Source of the DNA: Macrostomum hystrix
Lineage: Eukaryota; Platyhelminthes; Macrostomidae
Reading direction: 5' to 3'
NCBI GenBank assembly: GCA_950097015.1
Contig: CATNEN010000015.1
Coordinates: 975,501-1,039,500, forward strand
Length of the DNA: 64,000 bases
A model generated the notes under the pieces. It was not told the origin of the DNA. It saw nothing but the letters and a program-made list of their open reading frames with translations, and did not search any database. Positions 12,501-22,800 of this stretch are shown one piece after another (the stretch's first letter is position 1; each line of letters opens with the position of its first letter). Made by a program: the position numbers and the translations under genes.

Positions 12501-14984
12501 TACAAGACAGAGCAGAAGAGATGTAAAGAGGTGTTAGGAGAGATGCTATAAGAAAGCACATAGTGCACACTATGCGGGATTTCAAATAGAAATGAGCATG
12601 TAAAAAAGGCCAGCTATAGCAGCACTAGAGAATAAGCTTTCATTTTTTAAGTGTCATCTATTCAGACAAGCACTGAATACTGAGATTTTAATACTTGAGA
12701 ACAAGCTGGATGAGAAAGGATAGCCTGCAATAATTCACGAAATTCTGAAATGTAACACTTGCAACAATATTTAAAATGTTTTCCAGCGAAGGCAGAAAGA
12801 TTTCCCGAGAATCCGAAAATGCCAAAAACCGCTTAGGATTCGAAACATCTTTGTAGAAAGTAATCTAAATACAGCAGATCACAGAAGACCATGTTCGCGA
12901 GGTCAATTCCCAGGGTCACAGGGCTAGATGGGAGGCTAGGTAATGGGAGAATGAGATACCCAAATTTAGCTAGAAGTTGTTAACAACACTTGGTCCATTC
13001 TCGGTGGTGGGAAAACGCACAGACGGGACAAAAGCGCTGATGCGATCTGCTGCTTACTAAAGATTCCACAGTGGGGATAGAAGAATTGGGGAATCCAGAA
13101 GACTGGGCATGACAGGAAATAAAAAAACAACGGCGATTGCGTAACCACTGCAGCCGTGTTGCCTGAATTATGAAAAAACTGCATACTGTAGTGCTAATGG
13201 GACATTGACAGTTGGATCTGTGACTAGAGTGGCTTATGGAGGCTTAATCTTTATTGTGGATTTGAGGCTCCGTAACTCACAGTCTTCCATCATTTTCTGT
13301 AAATTCTTTTTCAAAGAACTGAACTGAAAACTGTTAATTAGAATTCGGTTCAGCGCGGTTGGCAGACCCAGGGTGAATCGAACTTGCACTCGGGCTGCAC
13401 TCAGCGCACGGCAACTATAAATATCCCCACTGCTCAGTAAAGTCGGCTACAGGGGGAGATTGTTATAGCTTTTGATTTATGATTGGGCAGCTGCACAATT
13501 CGGCCATTAAGCAGGAACAACCATTCTAGTTAAGGCGAAACACAATTGTGCCAACAGACTCTTATGAAGCAATACGATTGCCAAAAGAGAATGTACTTTT
13601 ATGCTCTGCGCATTGCAATGCTGGATCTGTAACTGATCGCGGGGAATTCCTCACCTAGGACATCGTAGTCCACGCTGCCATTCCTGCAGATGAGTCGCAT
13701 CTTAAAGAATGACGACATCACGCGAATTTTCTCCGAAGCCGGCTGACCGCCCGGATCGTTCAGACAGATTCGAGCCAGCCGAGTGAACCGGGGAAGCTGC
13801 GGAAGGCATGCGACTCACTTCATCAAATCTATGAATAATCTGCGCTTAACATGAGTCACTTCAATTTAAGATAACACCTAATAAGATGCCAAACTGTCAG
13901 CAGGTCGCACCTTGATAATTGCGGACGAACTTCTGAAAGAGTCGCCACTAACGCTGCTGTAGTAGTTGCTAGCCTCAAATGCCTCCTCTGTGAACAATGT
14001 ATAAAGTTTCTCGCCCCTCGTTGCCATGGCAACCGGACGCGCCGATCTTGAAATCCAGGGTTCTCGATTTCTGCGGGACTGAAAATCTGCGGTGAGCCAG
14101 CCGATGCGGTCGAACCTCGGCCAGCGCAGCTCGATGATGTCCAGAGTGTCGTGCATCTGCGGATAGCTGCTGATGAAGGCATGCGACTTGTTAAGCCGAA
14201 TGGACACCCGTGGCGGCTCCAGTGGCCAGCTGGGCATCAGAAAACTGGTTAGCAACTGCGGATGGCATTTGACTGCATTGCACTCAGGAATGATAGAAAG
14301 AAACCATTTTATTCACTCTTGCATAAGCTTGGCTCTACTTACAGAGTATGAAGTTGGACTGTGTGACCATTCAACTTGTTGCCATGGTAACTCAGCGCTG
14401 ATGTTAAAAAATTGACAAGTGCCAGAGCCACTTCTAGTCATTCCTGACTGCACTGAACTTGCTGCAGAGGCAGCACAGACAAATGCAGTAGAAGCTGGAT
14501 TTCCGAGAAGGTACAAGTACTTCACCTTCATTGGCCACTGTTCTGATCCCACCACTGCCACCACTTCAGGCTCAGCTTGCAGATTTGACAGGTTAAGTTG
14601 GTAGAGCTGATTGCTAAAGGAAAATTTATCAAATATGTAGCCATTATCTAATTTGAGTTTTACTGCCAATTGTAAAAGAAACTATTAATTACTTACAGAC
14701 CACCCAGGTACACATGGTCATTAGTTGATCCAACAAGCTTGATGGAACCACCTTCTAGTTTTATGAGCTCAAATTGCTCAAGTAAATCTTAAAGATTGTC
14801 AAATTGTTTTTGTAATAGTATGCAGTACTATTAAAACAAATACAAAAAAATAAAACTTCTTACCAGAATATTTATACAAACTGTTGCTGCTTATGGGGTA
14901 GATAGTAGTAGAATATCCTGAGGCTGCATTCCAGGTGGATAGCACTGTGGAGCCAAAAAGTACAATTAAAATCGTACAATACAT
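6579..14984 (-). CDS. Transmembrane semaphorin (copy 1)
   Basis: Nine exons, all in phase: 14984-14864, 14787-14697, 14613-14343, 14255-13911, 13796-13655, 9233-8793, 8046-7749, 7376-7309, 7237-6579; 811 residues. Signal peptide MYCTILIVLFGSTVLS. The sema domain (about 35-530) shows VYLGGLNQLYQLNLSNL, KLYTLFTEE, FTRLARICLND, ELVTEVWPSEP, RALCRFDL and LAFGTESGSLIKVF. A PSI domain (about 535-563) has SCSSCVALRDPSCSW. No Ig or thrombospondin repeats follow. A membrane helix (about 640-664) starts ATFASVLITLSILGFLIGF, then LRLKKRQQQQQQ and a 147-residue cytoplasmic tail with an acidic DDVDDEGED stretch. Semaphorins act as plexin ligands in guidance; the layout is like invertebrate class 1 or vertebrate class 6. 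The usual CGTNAF-type motif is absent, so the protein is divergent. The exon 6 donor is the unusual CAG|GTTCGA. Introns 5 and 7 carry minisatellites. Confidence 0.9.
7395..7750. repeat. 45-bp minisatellite in semaphorin intron 7
   Basis: About 7.5 units of 45 bp (on the plus strand CAGACTCAGGGTGTGCTCAA then CTCACCACTGCAGCAGGCATTGT). On the coding strand every unit contains the sequence CAGTG|GTGAGTTGAGC, so the true exon 7 donor GG|GTGAGTTGAGC at 7743-7749 is the outermost member of a series of tandem donor-like sites. The long plus-strand ORFs here are by-products of a unit length divisible by three. Confidence 0.95.
8050..8790. other. Semaphorin intron 6 with tRNA-like fragment
   Basis: Intron between exons 6 and 7. 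No gene is seen inside. Near 8735-8765 the minus strand reads CAGGTCGGGAGTTCGAGTCT, a B-box-like match that suggests the remains of a tRNA-derived SINE. The equivalent intron in the second semaphorin (40636-40901) is shorter and lacks this part. Confidence 0.4.
9754..10088 (+). mobile_element. tRNA-derived SINE with 10-bp target-site duplication
   Basis: The head begins near 9764 with A-box-like TAGTGGTTAGGGCGT and B-box GGTTCGATTCC. A body follows containing GTGTCCTTAAGCAAGACAAA and CACCCAGCTGTTAAATGGGT, sequence of the kind conserved in the central domain of animal SINE superfamilies (possibly the Meta-SINE type, from memory). The tail is AT-rich (ATTATTTTTATTACTATTA). TACACTTCAA flanks it at 9754-9763 and 10079-10088. 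The duplicate locus has a single TACACTTCAA at 42537-42546 and no SINE. It lies in semaphorin intron 5, opposite to the gene. Confidence 0.95.
10090..10540. repeat. Duplicated intronic segment shared with 42547-43010
   Basis: Nearly the same sequence recurs at 42547-43010 in the second semaphorin's intron 5. In that copy a short ATG-started frame is open on the plus strand (42755-43021, METEAPTRHLQKY, Arg-rich). In this copy small indels break it. No family is recognised, so I treat it as intron sequence and not a gene. Confidence 0.6.
10876..11331. repeat. 24-bp minisatellite in semaphorin intron 5
   Basis: About nineteen units of the form GATAGTTAGTGGATGAAGGGAGCG. It is absent from the second semaphorin, where about 3 kb of this intron (10.53-13.53 kb) is missing. 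Confidence 0.95.
11332..13650. other. Remainder of semaphorin intron 5
   Basis: No exon is supported. 11780-11955 holds about four units of a 45-bp tandem repeat (core GCCATGTTGGCGTGAAGCC). A tRNA-like fragment is suggested near 13340-13410, where the minus strand has CAAGTTCGATTCACC. The rest is unique-looking. Homology with the second copy resumes at about 13535. Confidence 0.5.
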
Positions 14985-15016
14985 GGCTCATCTAAGTTAT
15001 GCATGGGCAGTCACAT

Positions 15017-15018
15017 CT
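15017..15018 (-). promoter_or_regulatory. 3' splice acceptor 32 nt upstream of the semaphorin start codon
   Basis: The minus strand reads TCTAATTTCAG here, followed by a 32-nt leader and the ATG at 14984. The second copy has CTCATTTCAG at the same distance (44506-44507). It marks either the end of a 5'-UTR intron or a spliced-leader acceptor; no upstream exon was identified. Confidence 0.5.
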
Positions 15019-15154
15019 GAAATTAGATTTAAAATTTACCAAGAAACTCATATACTTTTAATTATTTTCACTATAATAATTAGGACTATAAAAAATGACA
15101 TTTTTATAGGAAATTATAGCATGTTTTGCATATTTAAAAGTTTTAAGCTTATTT

Positions 15155-16495
15155 TTATGGAAGTGCTTATTCCCACGGTCCCGTGCTGATAATTTCAATT
15201 TTATCCACATGGATCCGTGCCAATAATTTTCTGCTTATCCACACGGCAGCTTGTATGAATAGGTCTACTTTTAAGTCGTTACCTATTCTTCTCTGAGCAT
15301 AAGGCTTTTGCTTCAGAGTATAGACATAGTATATAGTGTACACTATCAATGCATAGTGTAAAATAATAACAATCATGTATAGTAGGGTAATGTATCATCA
15401 ACCAAACAAGAATGTGTATTTTTTTAACTTCAAACCTAAGCTACAGATTTTCTATTTAAGATATGATGATAAATCAAAAGCCAAATTATAGAAAACTGTT
15501 ACATCTTTCTAAAAAGTATCTGCTTTTGCTATTTTGTCAAATAGAAAAAAAGTTATTCCTGCTTTTTATCTAAAACCGAACAATAATTTTCATGTATCTT
15601 CAAACCAAACAGAGAATTTGATGTTTGGTTTTACAATTTGAGTGAGTGGTTTAATCTTATTTTAAGGAGTGAACTATCATGAATTATGTCATTTGAAAGC
15701 ATTTTTCATGCTCTATAAGTATCTACATTTATGGTTATTTAATTGGCAAGCAGCCACATACAATCTTCATCTAAAGTATATACTGAAAAAATGTTGTTAA
15801 AAAGTATGCTTTTGCAATAAAAATTTCTACTGAAACATCAATATCTTTCTTTCCTCTTAATGATTCATTGCACATCATGCCTCAGCTTGTAGATAATTTC
15901 TTCAACTTTCAAATTAGTTGTTCTTGAAACACAATAGCTTGTTTCTGTCTTGCACGAGACCAAGGAAGGAGTCAAAATTCTTGTTTGGTTTTGAAGATAC
16001 ACTGTTTGGTTGATGATACATTACCCTACGTGTGACAAGTTTGGTGCTGACTAGAATTCTACTGGTTGACTTGTATGATTTTCTTTGATTGACTTTTTAC
16101 TTTTTAAGTCAATACAATTTGAATGAAAACAGGTAATGATGACAAAATATTTATTAAGTTGTTATTAAAATAATTAAAAAGGATCACATTAATGTGGGTT
16201 AATGAATGTGTAGGTGTAAATGTAGAACACTGTCGTAACATACTGGCAAATTTGTCGATCTATTGGCTTGAGGGTTGAACAAAACGTTCAAACCTGAAAG
16301 GGCCTCATTTCAAAGAAAAGAACAGTGTGGATAAAATTGAAATTAACGGCATGGCATATATATATAAAGAGTTTTAGACCTATTCATACAAGCTGCTGTG
16401 TGGATAAGCAGAAAATTATCAGCATGGATCCATGTGGATAAAATTGAAATTAGGCCTATAGGCACGGGACCATAGGAATAAGCACTGCCTATTTT
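15155..16495. mobile_element. Non-autonomous DNA transposon with about 110-bp inverted termini
   Basis: 15160-15272 and 16378-16492 are imperfect reverse complements over about 110 bp. Shared blocks include GTGCTTATTCC, TTTCAATTTTATCCACATGG and TTTTCTGCTTATCCACAC. A further partial copy of the terminal sequence (GTGTGGATAAAATTGAAATTA) lies at about 16327. No transposase ORF lies between the ends. A second smaller element (15381-16028) is inserted inside it. Confidence 0.8.
15381..16028. mobile_element. Nested MITE, about 0.65 kb, possible TA target
   Basis: A 26-bp perfect inverted repeat marks both ends: GTAGGGTAATGTATCATCAA continuing CCAAAC at 15381-15406, and its complement at 16003-16028. 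Both ends abut TA, as in Tc1/mariner-type MITEs. The interior has further short inverted pieces and no ORF. Confidence 0.8.
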
Positions 16496-17705
16496 TATAG
16501 CTTATACAAAAAATGAGTCACAATGTTGTCCTGTACACACTGCTTTCATCAATAAATAATTAAGTATAAACAATTATAGGGCCTACTGTCATATACACTA
16601 GGCCTACACTTAAATTTATAAGTTAAATTTAAATCTTAAAAAGTTAGGCCTACCAACTAGCAAAAAAGCTAAATTATTGTCATTGAAACAAAGAAAAAAA
16701 CTAGTTACCAGTAAATTCCTAACAGAGATAGTCCTTCAAAAGCATTATAAAAGCATTTACTAAGATTCAACTTGTAGCTAATAACTTCTAGCAATAACTA
16801 CTAGTAACTTAGTAAGACAGAGACTATAGCATGATTGCTAATTCTTATCATGTCACAGATAATTAGTCCACGCATAAGAATATAGGGAAGTGCTTCTTTC
16901 GTAAAAGAAAGACATGCTAAGAAGTTATGCTGTGCCCTATTCCTAAGATAGTGGTAAAGTACTCTTTACCACTACTACCCATGCTACGTATCAGAATATG
17001 CATACGAACTCAAATGTTCGTACATGGGGGTAAGTATGGCCTTTTAAAGATATAAGATATGAAATATAAAGATATAAAATTCGTTAGGACTTTTTTAAGC
17101 AACATTTGAAGAACTATGCGCTTTATGATAATTTATTAAAAAAGTAATTTTAGTTTGTTGTTTGTTTGACAAATCTTACACCGCTCCTATGTATTGATAC
17201 AAACTTTTTAGATATTCGCAAATAATAAGTATGAATCTTTCGTTATTTTAGGGCCAAATATTACTGGCTTATAAACTCCATTTGTAAAAATGGAATGTGG
17301 TAAATACAACTGACAGCATTTGCTAAGAAAATTTCAGTTAAATTGCATAGTACAAACTTAATGATGAACGCCATTTTAGTTATATTTTAAAATCGAATGC
17401 TGCACGAGGTGACGAGTGATCCATGCACGGTTTATAAGGCTTAATATGTGCATAATCAAAGCTGATAGGTAGATACGTATTGATTGCGATTAAATTTTGC
17501 TATTCTATACTAATTTATTTTATTCAACCATTGAACTATTGTATTATAATTATAATATCCCTAGATTCTTTATTTATTCTTATACCTGATAGTAGCTTTC
17601 CAATAAGACTTCCAACCTATTAAAATTTCTTCAAATAATTATTATAGCATGACCTTTCTGCCTTGCGTCAACCAGGCATCGACCAGTAGGAATGGCTTAC
17701 TGGAT

Positions 17706-18158
17706 CCTAGACACTTCGTCATCTTACAACTTCGTCATCTTACAACTTCGTCATCCACTTGGAAGGTAGTGACACTTCTTCATCCAGCCAATTGGCATGC
17801 TTTAAAGTTTGGTCAGTTCGTCATCTTCCAATAACAAGCAATCAAGTTCGTCATCAATAAAGTGAGGGTGGGGACGTGGGGTGGTGGGGCAGAGGTGTGA
17901 ACACACTTCACACTCTAAATTATAAAAAAGAGGTGTCAAAACTGATTTTATTATAAGTGTTGAAAGATAGGTGCCAACACGATGTGAGGAGGGGTGGGGA
18001 GGGGTGGTTCTGTTCTAACTTTGAAAACTTTTGTTTTATAGATGACGAAGTGTCCACAAGTCTAAGTCTCTTTGTTATCCACCCTCTAAGATATGATATT
18101 GGACAGATCATCATCTGGATGACGAAGTTGTAAGATGACGAAGTGTCCAGGTACCGGC
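17706..18158. mobile_element. MITE with GACACTTCGTCATCTTACAA termini
   Basis: The left end reads GACACTTCGTCATCTTACAA followed by CTTCGTCATC repeats (17708-17757). The right end is the complement, ending GACGAAGTGTCC at about 18151. The CTTCGTCATC block is tandemly repeated in the left end and recurs internally at about 17816 and 18043. The interior is non-coding. Confidence 0.8.
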
Positions 18159-19772
18159 TTTGGCCTACTGACGCTAAAATGTCTATAGCACAATAACACT
18201 AATGCCTATGCTCAGACCCTTTAATGAGAAATTAAAGGGTGCTGTCAGGCTCATCATTCCCATAAAGCATTAGTATTAATACACTATTATTGCAAGTAGG
18301 GGCCTATATTGCATGCTATTAGTTAGGCCCCTAGTTAAATACTAACACCTAATGTGATATAAAATGTATAAAAAAGTAATTTGCAAAATCTAGCCTAGTT
18401 AGCTGTTTTTTAATTTAGCATTTGCAACACATGTAGGGCCTAGCCTAGACATTTTGTTTTTAGCAATCCTCTTGTTTTGCATGTTTACAAAATGTTTTAC
18501 TACATCACCCTCCCCTTGAAAAAATGTCCTCATTGGACTACTACAATATACTAAGAGCATACATTAAATGCATAGGCCTAATAAAGAAAAGTTATGGATA
18601 TAATAGGAAGCAAAACAACAGACTATGGAACAGCAGCACTGTCTAATAGCATATTGACATTTCTAGCCTAAAGATAAACATAAATATGCACTTGGGAAAA
18701 TGTAATTGCAACAGCACCAGCATAGAAAGCAAATTAACTATGCTCATAATGTCCTAACAACATTAGTTCTGCCTGTGCTATTATTATCATATGCAAAACA
18801 TTTTTTGTTGTGAGTGGCAGCACCGCCAACAAGCCACTCAAATAGCATGCATAGGATTTGCCACTGAAGAAGGACTGTTGCCAAAAGTAGGCCTAACTTT
18901 ACAAGAATAAAATAAAATTTTCCTTGACAATGATGAACAACAGTTATAGACTAGGCAATTTTGATTTTTTATGGTTACTGAATAGTGGCCATGCAATATA
19001 ACTTCCGACTTTAAATTTTGGAGTCAATGTACAAAAAAAACTTAATTTTGTTGTTCAAATTTAACACAGTAGTACAGTAGGCCTAAAAGTTTGGTCCTAA
19101 ACCAATTTTATCTTTCTTTATTATCAATCAGGCTTCTTTGTTGTGTTCTATGGCTATGGCTATGGCCCAGTCTATGCTATTTGACTAATTAGTGGTATAT
19201 TTTAAAATGAAGTATGAATTAAAATACAAAATAAAAATTCTAAAAGAAACTAATTTTTGTGTCATCAAAGCCAAATAAAACAAGAAAAAGCTGACTACAA
19301 CTGGCTCTAAAATCTAGATTAGGGTCTTAAATTAAAGTAATGATTAAGTAAAAAATTACTAAAATTATATTATATTCACAGTACTATTCACATGAACAAT
19401 CAAGAATACTATGTAATATTTTTTTCTACCAGATTCCAAACTATTAGTAAAAACAAACATTTAAACAATTTTATTATATAAGACAGATTTTTACTGGCAG
19501 TGATCCAGCTGCGATATAGCTTGATAGCTCGATATATTAATACATTTGGTATGCCTACACAGATAAATGTACATACTCCTTAGCTAATATAACCTAGAGC
19601 CCAAAAAGTATTTTTCTTTTGTAAATATACATGCTTTTTTAATAAAAAGTCATAAACATATATTATATTGATAACTACGTTAATATTTTAATAAAAATCA
19701 TTTATAATATTTGTGGAATTTTTCACTTCTTTAATATGCATTTAGTGTTTAAATAGGTTTTTTATTTCTTTC

Positions 19773-19774
19773 AG
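19773..19774 (+). promoter_or_regulatory. 3' splice acceptor 37 nt upstream of the KNL1 start codon
   Basis: TTTTTTATTTCTTTCAG is a strong acceptor with a long pyrimidine tract, followed by 37 nt and the ATG at 19812. No donor-bearing 5' UTR exon could be identified, so it may be either a UTR intron end or a spliced-leader acceptor. Confidence 0.5.
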
Positions 19775-19811
19775 AAATTGTTTATTAAGGTCCTAATTGT
19801 GATTAGAAAGC

Positions 19812-22800
19812 ATGGCTAATCTAAAACCTTATGCAACAGCAAAGACTGCAATTCAAAAACGGTCTCGGTCATCTGTGAGTTGATTGATTTTATTCTTTCT
19901 GCTTAGCACAGCAACTTTAAGTTCTTTACTTTCTGTATTACCATACATTAGTATTGCTATATTAGAGCATTGGGTCTCCAATCCTTCCCTCCCCTGTCCA
20001 GATCCTGAAGCGCACCCTTAACGATGACGACATCATTCCGGACGACCTCTGTGACGTCAATGGTGGCGTCTTTGGCGGCAGCCAGCCAAAGCGGGTGAGC
20101 TTCGCGCGCACCTACAAGCTGAAGGAGTTCATCAAGGAGTCAGACATGCTGACGCTGCCATCAGTTGATGGAACAGGAGTCACAGAGCATCTCGCTGTCA
20201 TCGGCATGTCTTTGACTCAGCCCACACCGACCTCCAGTGCTAGCGCTGCCGCCGCGGGGAGTCGCACTTTGTGCGACTCGGTTGCCATGGAGATCACTAA
20301 CATGACGTGTACGACGGCTGCCCCAGCGGTTGTCGGCGAAGATATCGAGGATGATTTCTCAGCGTTCCTGGCCGCTCACGACAATGACCCGCCGACGTTA
20401 AAGCCGGCGATGAAGTCGAACCAGCAGCAGCAGCAGCAGCCGACGATTCATGGCGATGCTGACGTCGAGGATAATAACGACCTTCTTGGCGGCGATGACT
20501 CGAAGGATGACGACGAGGAGTCCCGGCGTCTGAGGCGTCAGTTGTTCGGCAGCCGGCTTGTTGCTCAGATGCACCAGCTGCTACACCACGAGCTGCTTGG
20601 CGAACGGATTCTGCCAATGCCGAATTATTCCGACACGTCCAGCTGCGAGTCTTTGAAGCTGGCCGCTGCGGCTACGGTTGCTGCGGCCGCCTTAGGTGGC
20701 TCTTCGTCGAGTGGCAGCAGCATGACCATGATCACTTCTTCATCTGCGTCTGCTACGGCAACGGTTAGTCAGCACTTTTTCCAGGCCTATCAGCAGTCCG
20801 AGTTGCATCACCATCATCTGCACCACAATCACCTGCGGCAGCATGCGCATTTTGCTGCCTCCTCTACCAGGTAACAAAATAATTGCTCTTTTAACGTGTT
20901 TAAAGTACTTTAAAATATGGTTTATCCAACAGTACGACTACCAAGCCATTCCCCCTTTTTACCTAGGTGTGGGGGCTCTCCCTTCCCAGGTGAGGGTGTC
21001 CATGCGCTAATATTTAGGCTTGATCAGTGCAATCGAAAAAATTCGCGTCAGGGTGTCCATAGTGGCCCAGTTCTACCTATTGTAGCCATTGAAGCTCCAG
21101 CAGTCCGTCGTGATAAAGGTGTGGTGACCACCGAAGACAGATGATGCAGGCACATTCGGGTGACATGCAGATAAATCTTAAAGGTCTGTCAAAGCCGCAC
21201 TGAGGCGAAGTGCTAATTTGTGTGTAGAAGTTTATGAAATACACTAGCACTTATAGGAAAAATCTGACCTTCGGCCAGAACCATTGAATATCTCCATGGC
21301 TGAAGAGCTGACGACTTGGTTATTGTTTCAGAAGATGCGCAGCAAAAATTTGTTTTGTGTTCTTGAGTTTCGTCTGCTGCGTTGCTCCGTTCGAATGATA
21401 ATGGATACAATATGTAAAACTATCATTCAATCAAATCGTTTCTCAGGTGCACTACCACGGATCTGGCACCATTTCACGACGAGTCGTTGATGTCGACTAC
21501 TCGCCAACTCGACCAGCAGAAGCCTCTTCCGGAAGCTCCATCTGACGTTGGCAACAACTCCCTGCAGGACCGCTGCCGTGAGCTGGAGGAGCTCTTCCAC
21601 AGCGTCTGCCACGGCCTATCGCCTGGTCGAGGACGCGCCAGTTCTGCCGCGGCCGCCGCCGCCGCAGACTCGTCCGCCCTAGCGCTGGAACGATCCCTTT
21701 TTGGTGGCAGTGTCGGCAGCGACAACATGAGCATTGTCACGGCTACAGTTTGCCAGCCATTGGCTGCTCAAATCAACGACTCTAATGATGGTGAGGCTCA
21801 TGGTTTGCTTCAACATCACTAGAAATCAGAATCATTTCAGATTAGACTATTCAAATGCATTGAAAAGTCTCTTAAGAGTAGAAAAGCAACGCTATTTCCC
21901 CCTAGTGAAAGAATTCGGGCTGGTTCAATCACCCAACACTTCACGGAGGGGCTGAGTAGGTCAGCGGCTAATCTCGCTGCCTCACTTTCCAATGGTCGCT
22001 GGTTCGTTCCTCCCTCCAAGTCACGATTATTTCGGGGCATAGTTGGGGTCTGCGAAGTAGTGACTTGCGGAGATGCTCCTTATTCCGTGCATCTCCGAAT
22101 ACTGAAAAAGGGGGTATTCGTAACACTGATTAAGCAATCCTTGTGAGCGTTTTATTCAGGTGATAGGCCATTCTGCCCATTTCGCTGACCCCAAAGCACA
22201 CACGCACATACAGCTCGGTACGCAGGCACTCACAGCTGTGTAAATCTGCCCTGTATTTCTCATTGTCAAGCACTGAGGACTTATAAATCAAGCCCAGGTA
22301 CTTTAGTGCGAGAGGCAAATGCGCTAAGCCCTCATGAGAAATCGTTTGCTTATAGCAGTTAAAAAACGACCACAATATCTGTTTTTAGTGTCATTCGATG
22401 ACGGTCAAGATGTGGCCAATCCTGTTTGCCCGTCTGTAAGCGACGTCACCTGTCTAGGCGACAGTTTCAAAAACGATACGGACAAAGATGGTAGCAATAT
22501 GGTGCTGGACACTGTTGGTGTTCGGGATTCTGTACCTAAGCATGAGGCTGCTGCCGCTGCTCATAGTGGTCCTAGCTTCGCGCCACAAGTTGCAAACAAA
22601 AATGAAGAGAACAAAGAGGACACGCGTGAGGCGTCTTCATTTATGTCTCTGAGTACTGGGTGAGTTGTGGCACAATATATAATACACAGACCTCATTTTT
22701 ATATCCAACTTGATATCCAAACAACCTGATATCTGTGTCTGAACATAGTTGTACCTGTTTTTTCTGTTTTGATTAGAGAGGTCTGTATCTAGCACATCTA

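Larger units (their letters stand above)
15019..19770. other. AT-rich divergent intergenic region between semaphorin and KNL1
   Basis: The two flanking genes are transcribed away from each other, so this 4.8-kb stretch should hold both promoters. No coding exon is seen. It contains two nested foldback elements (15155-16495) and a MITE (17706-18158). The palindrome TAGGCCTA and close variants recur many times between 16.4 and 19.1 kb. Confidence 0.5.

Noticed and set aside
20092-20100. Ending KNL1 exon 2 at the GTGAGC within RVSF
   Set aside because: The frame stays open for 780 nt beyond with coherent low-complexity and motif content, and the next acceptor fits the phase from 20870. Kept only as a possible alternative donor.
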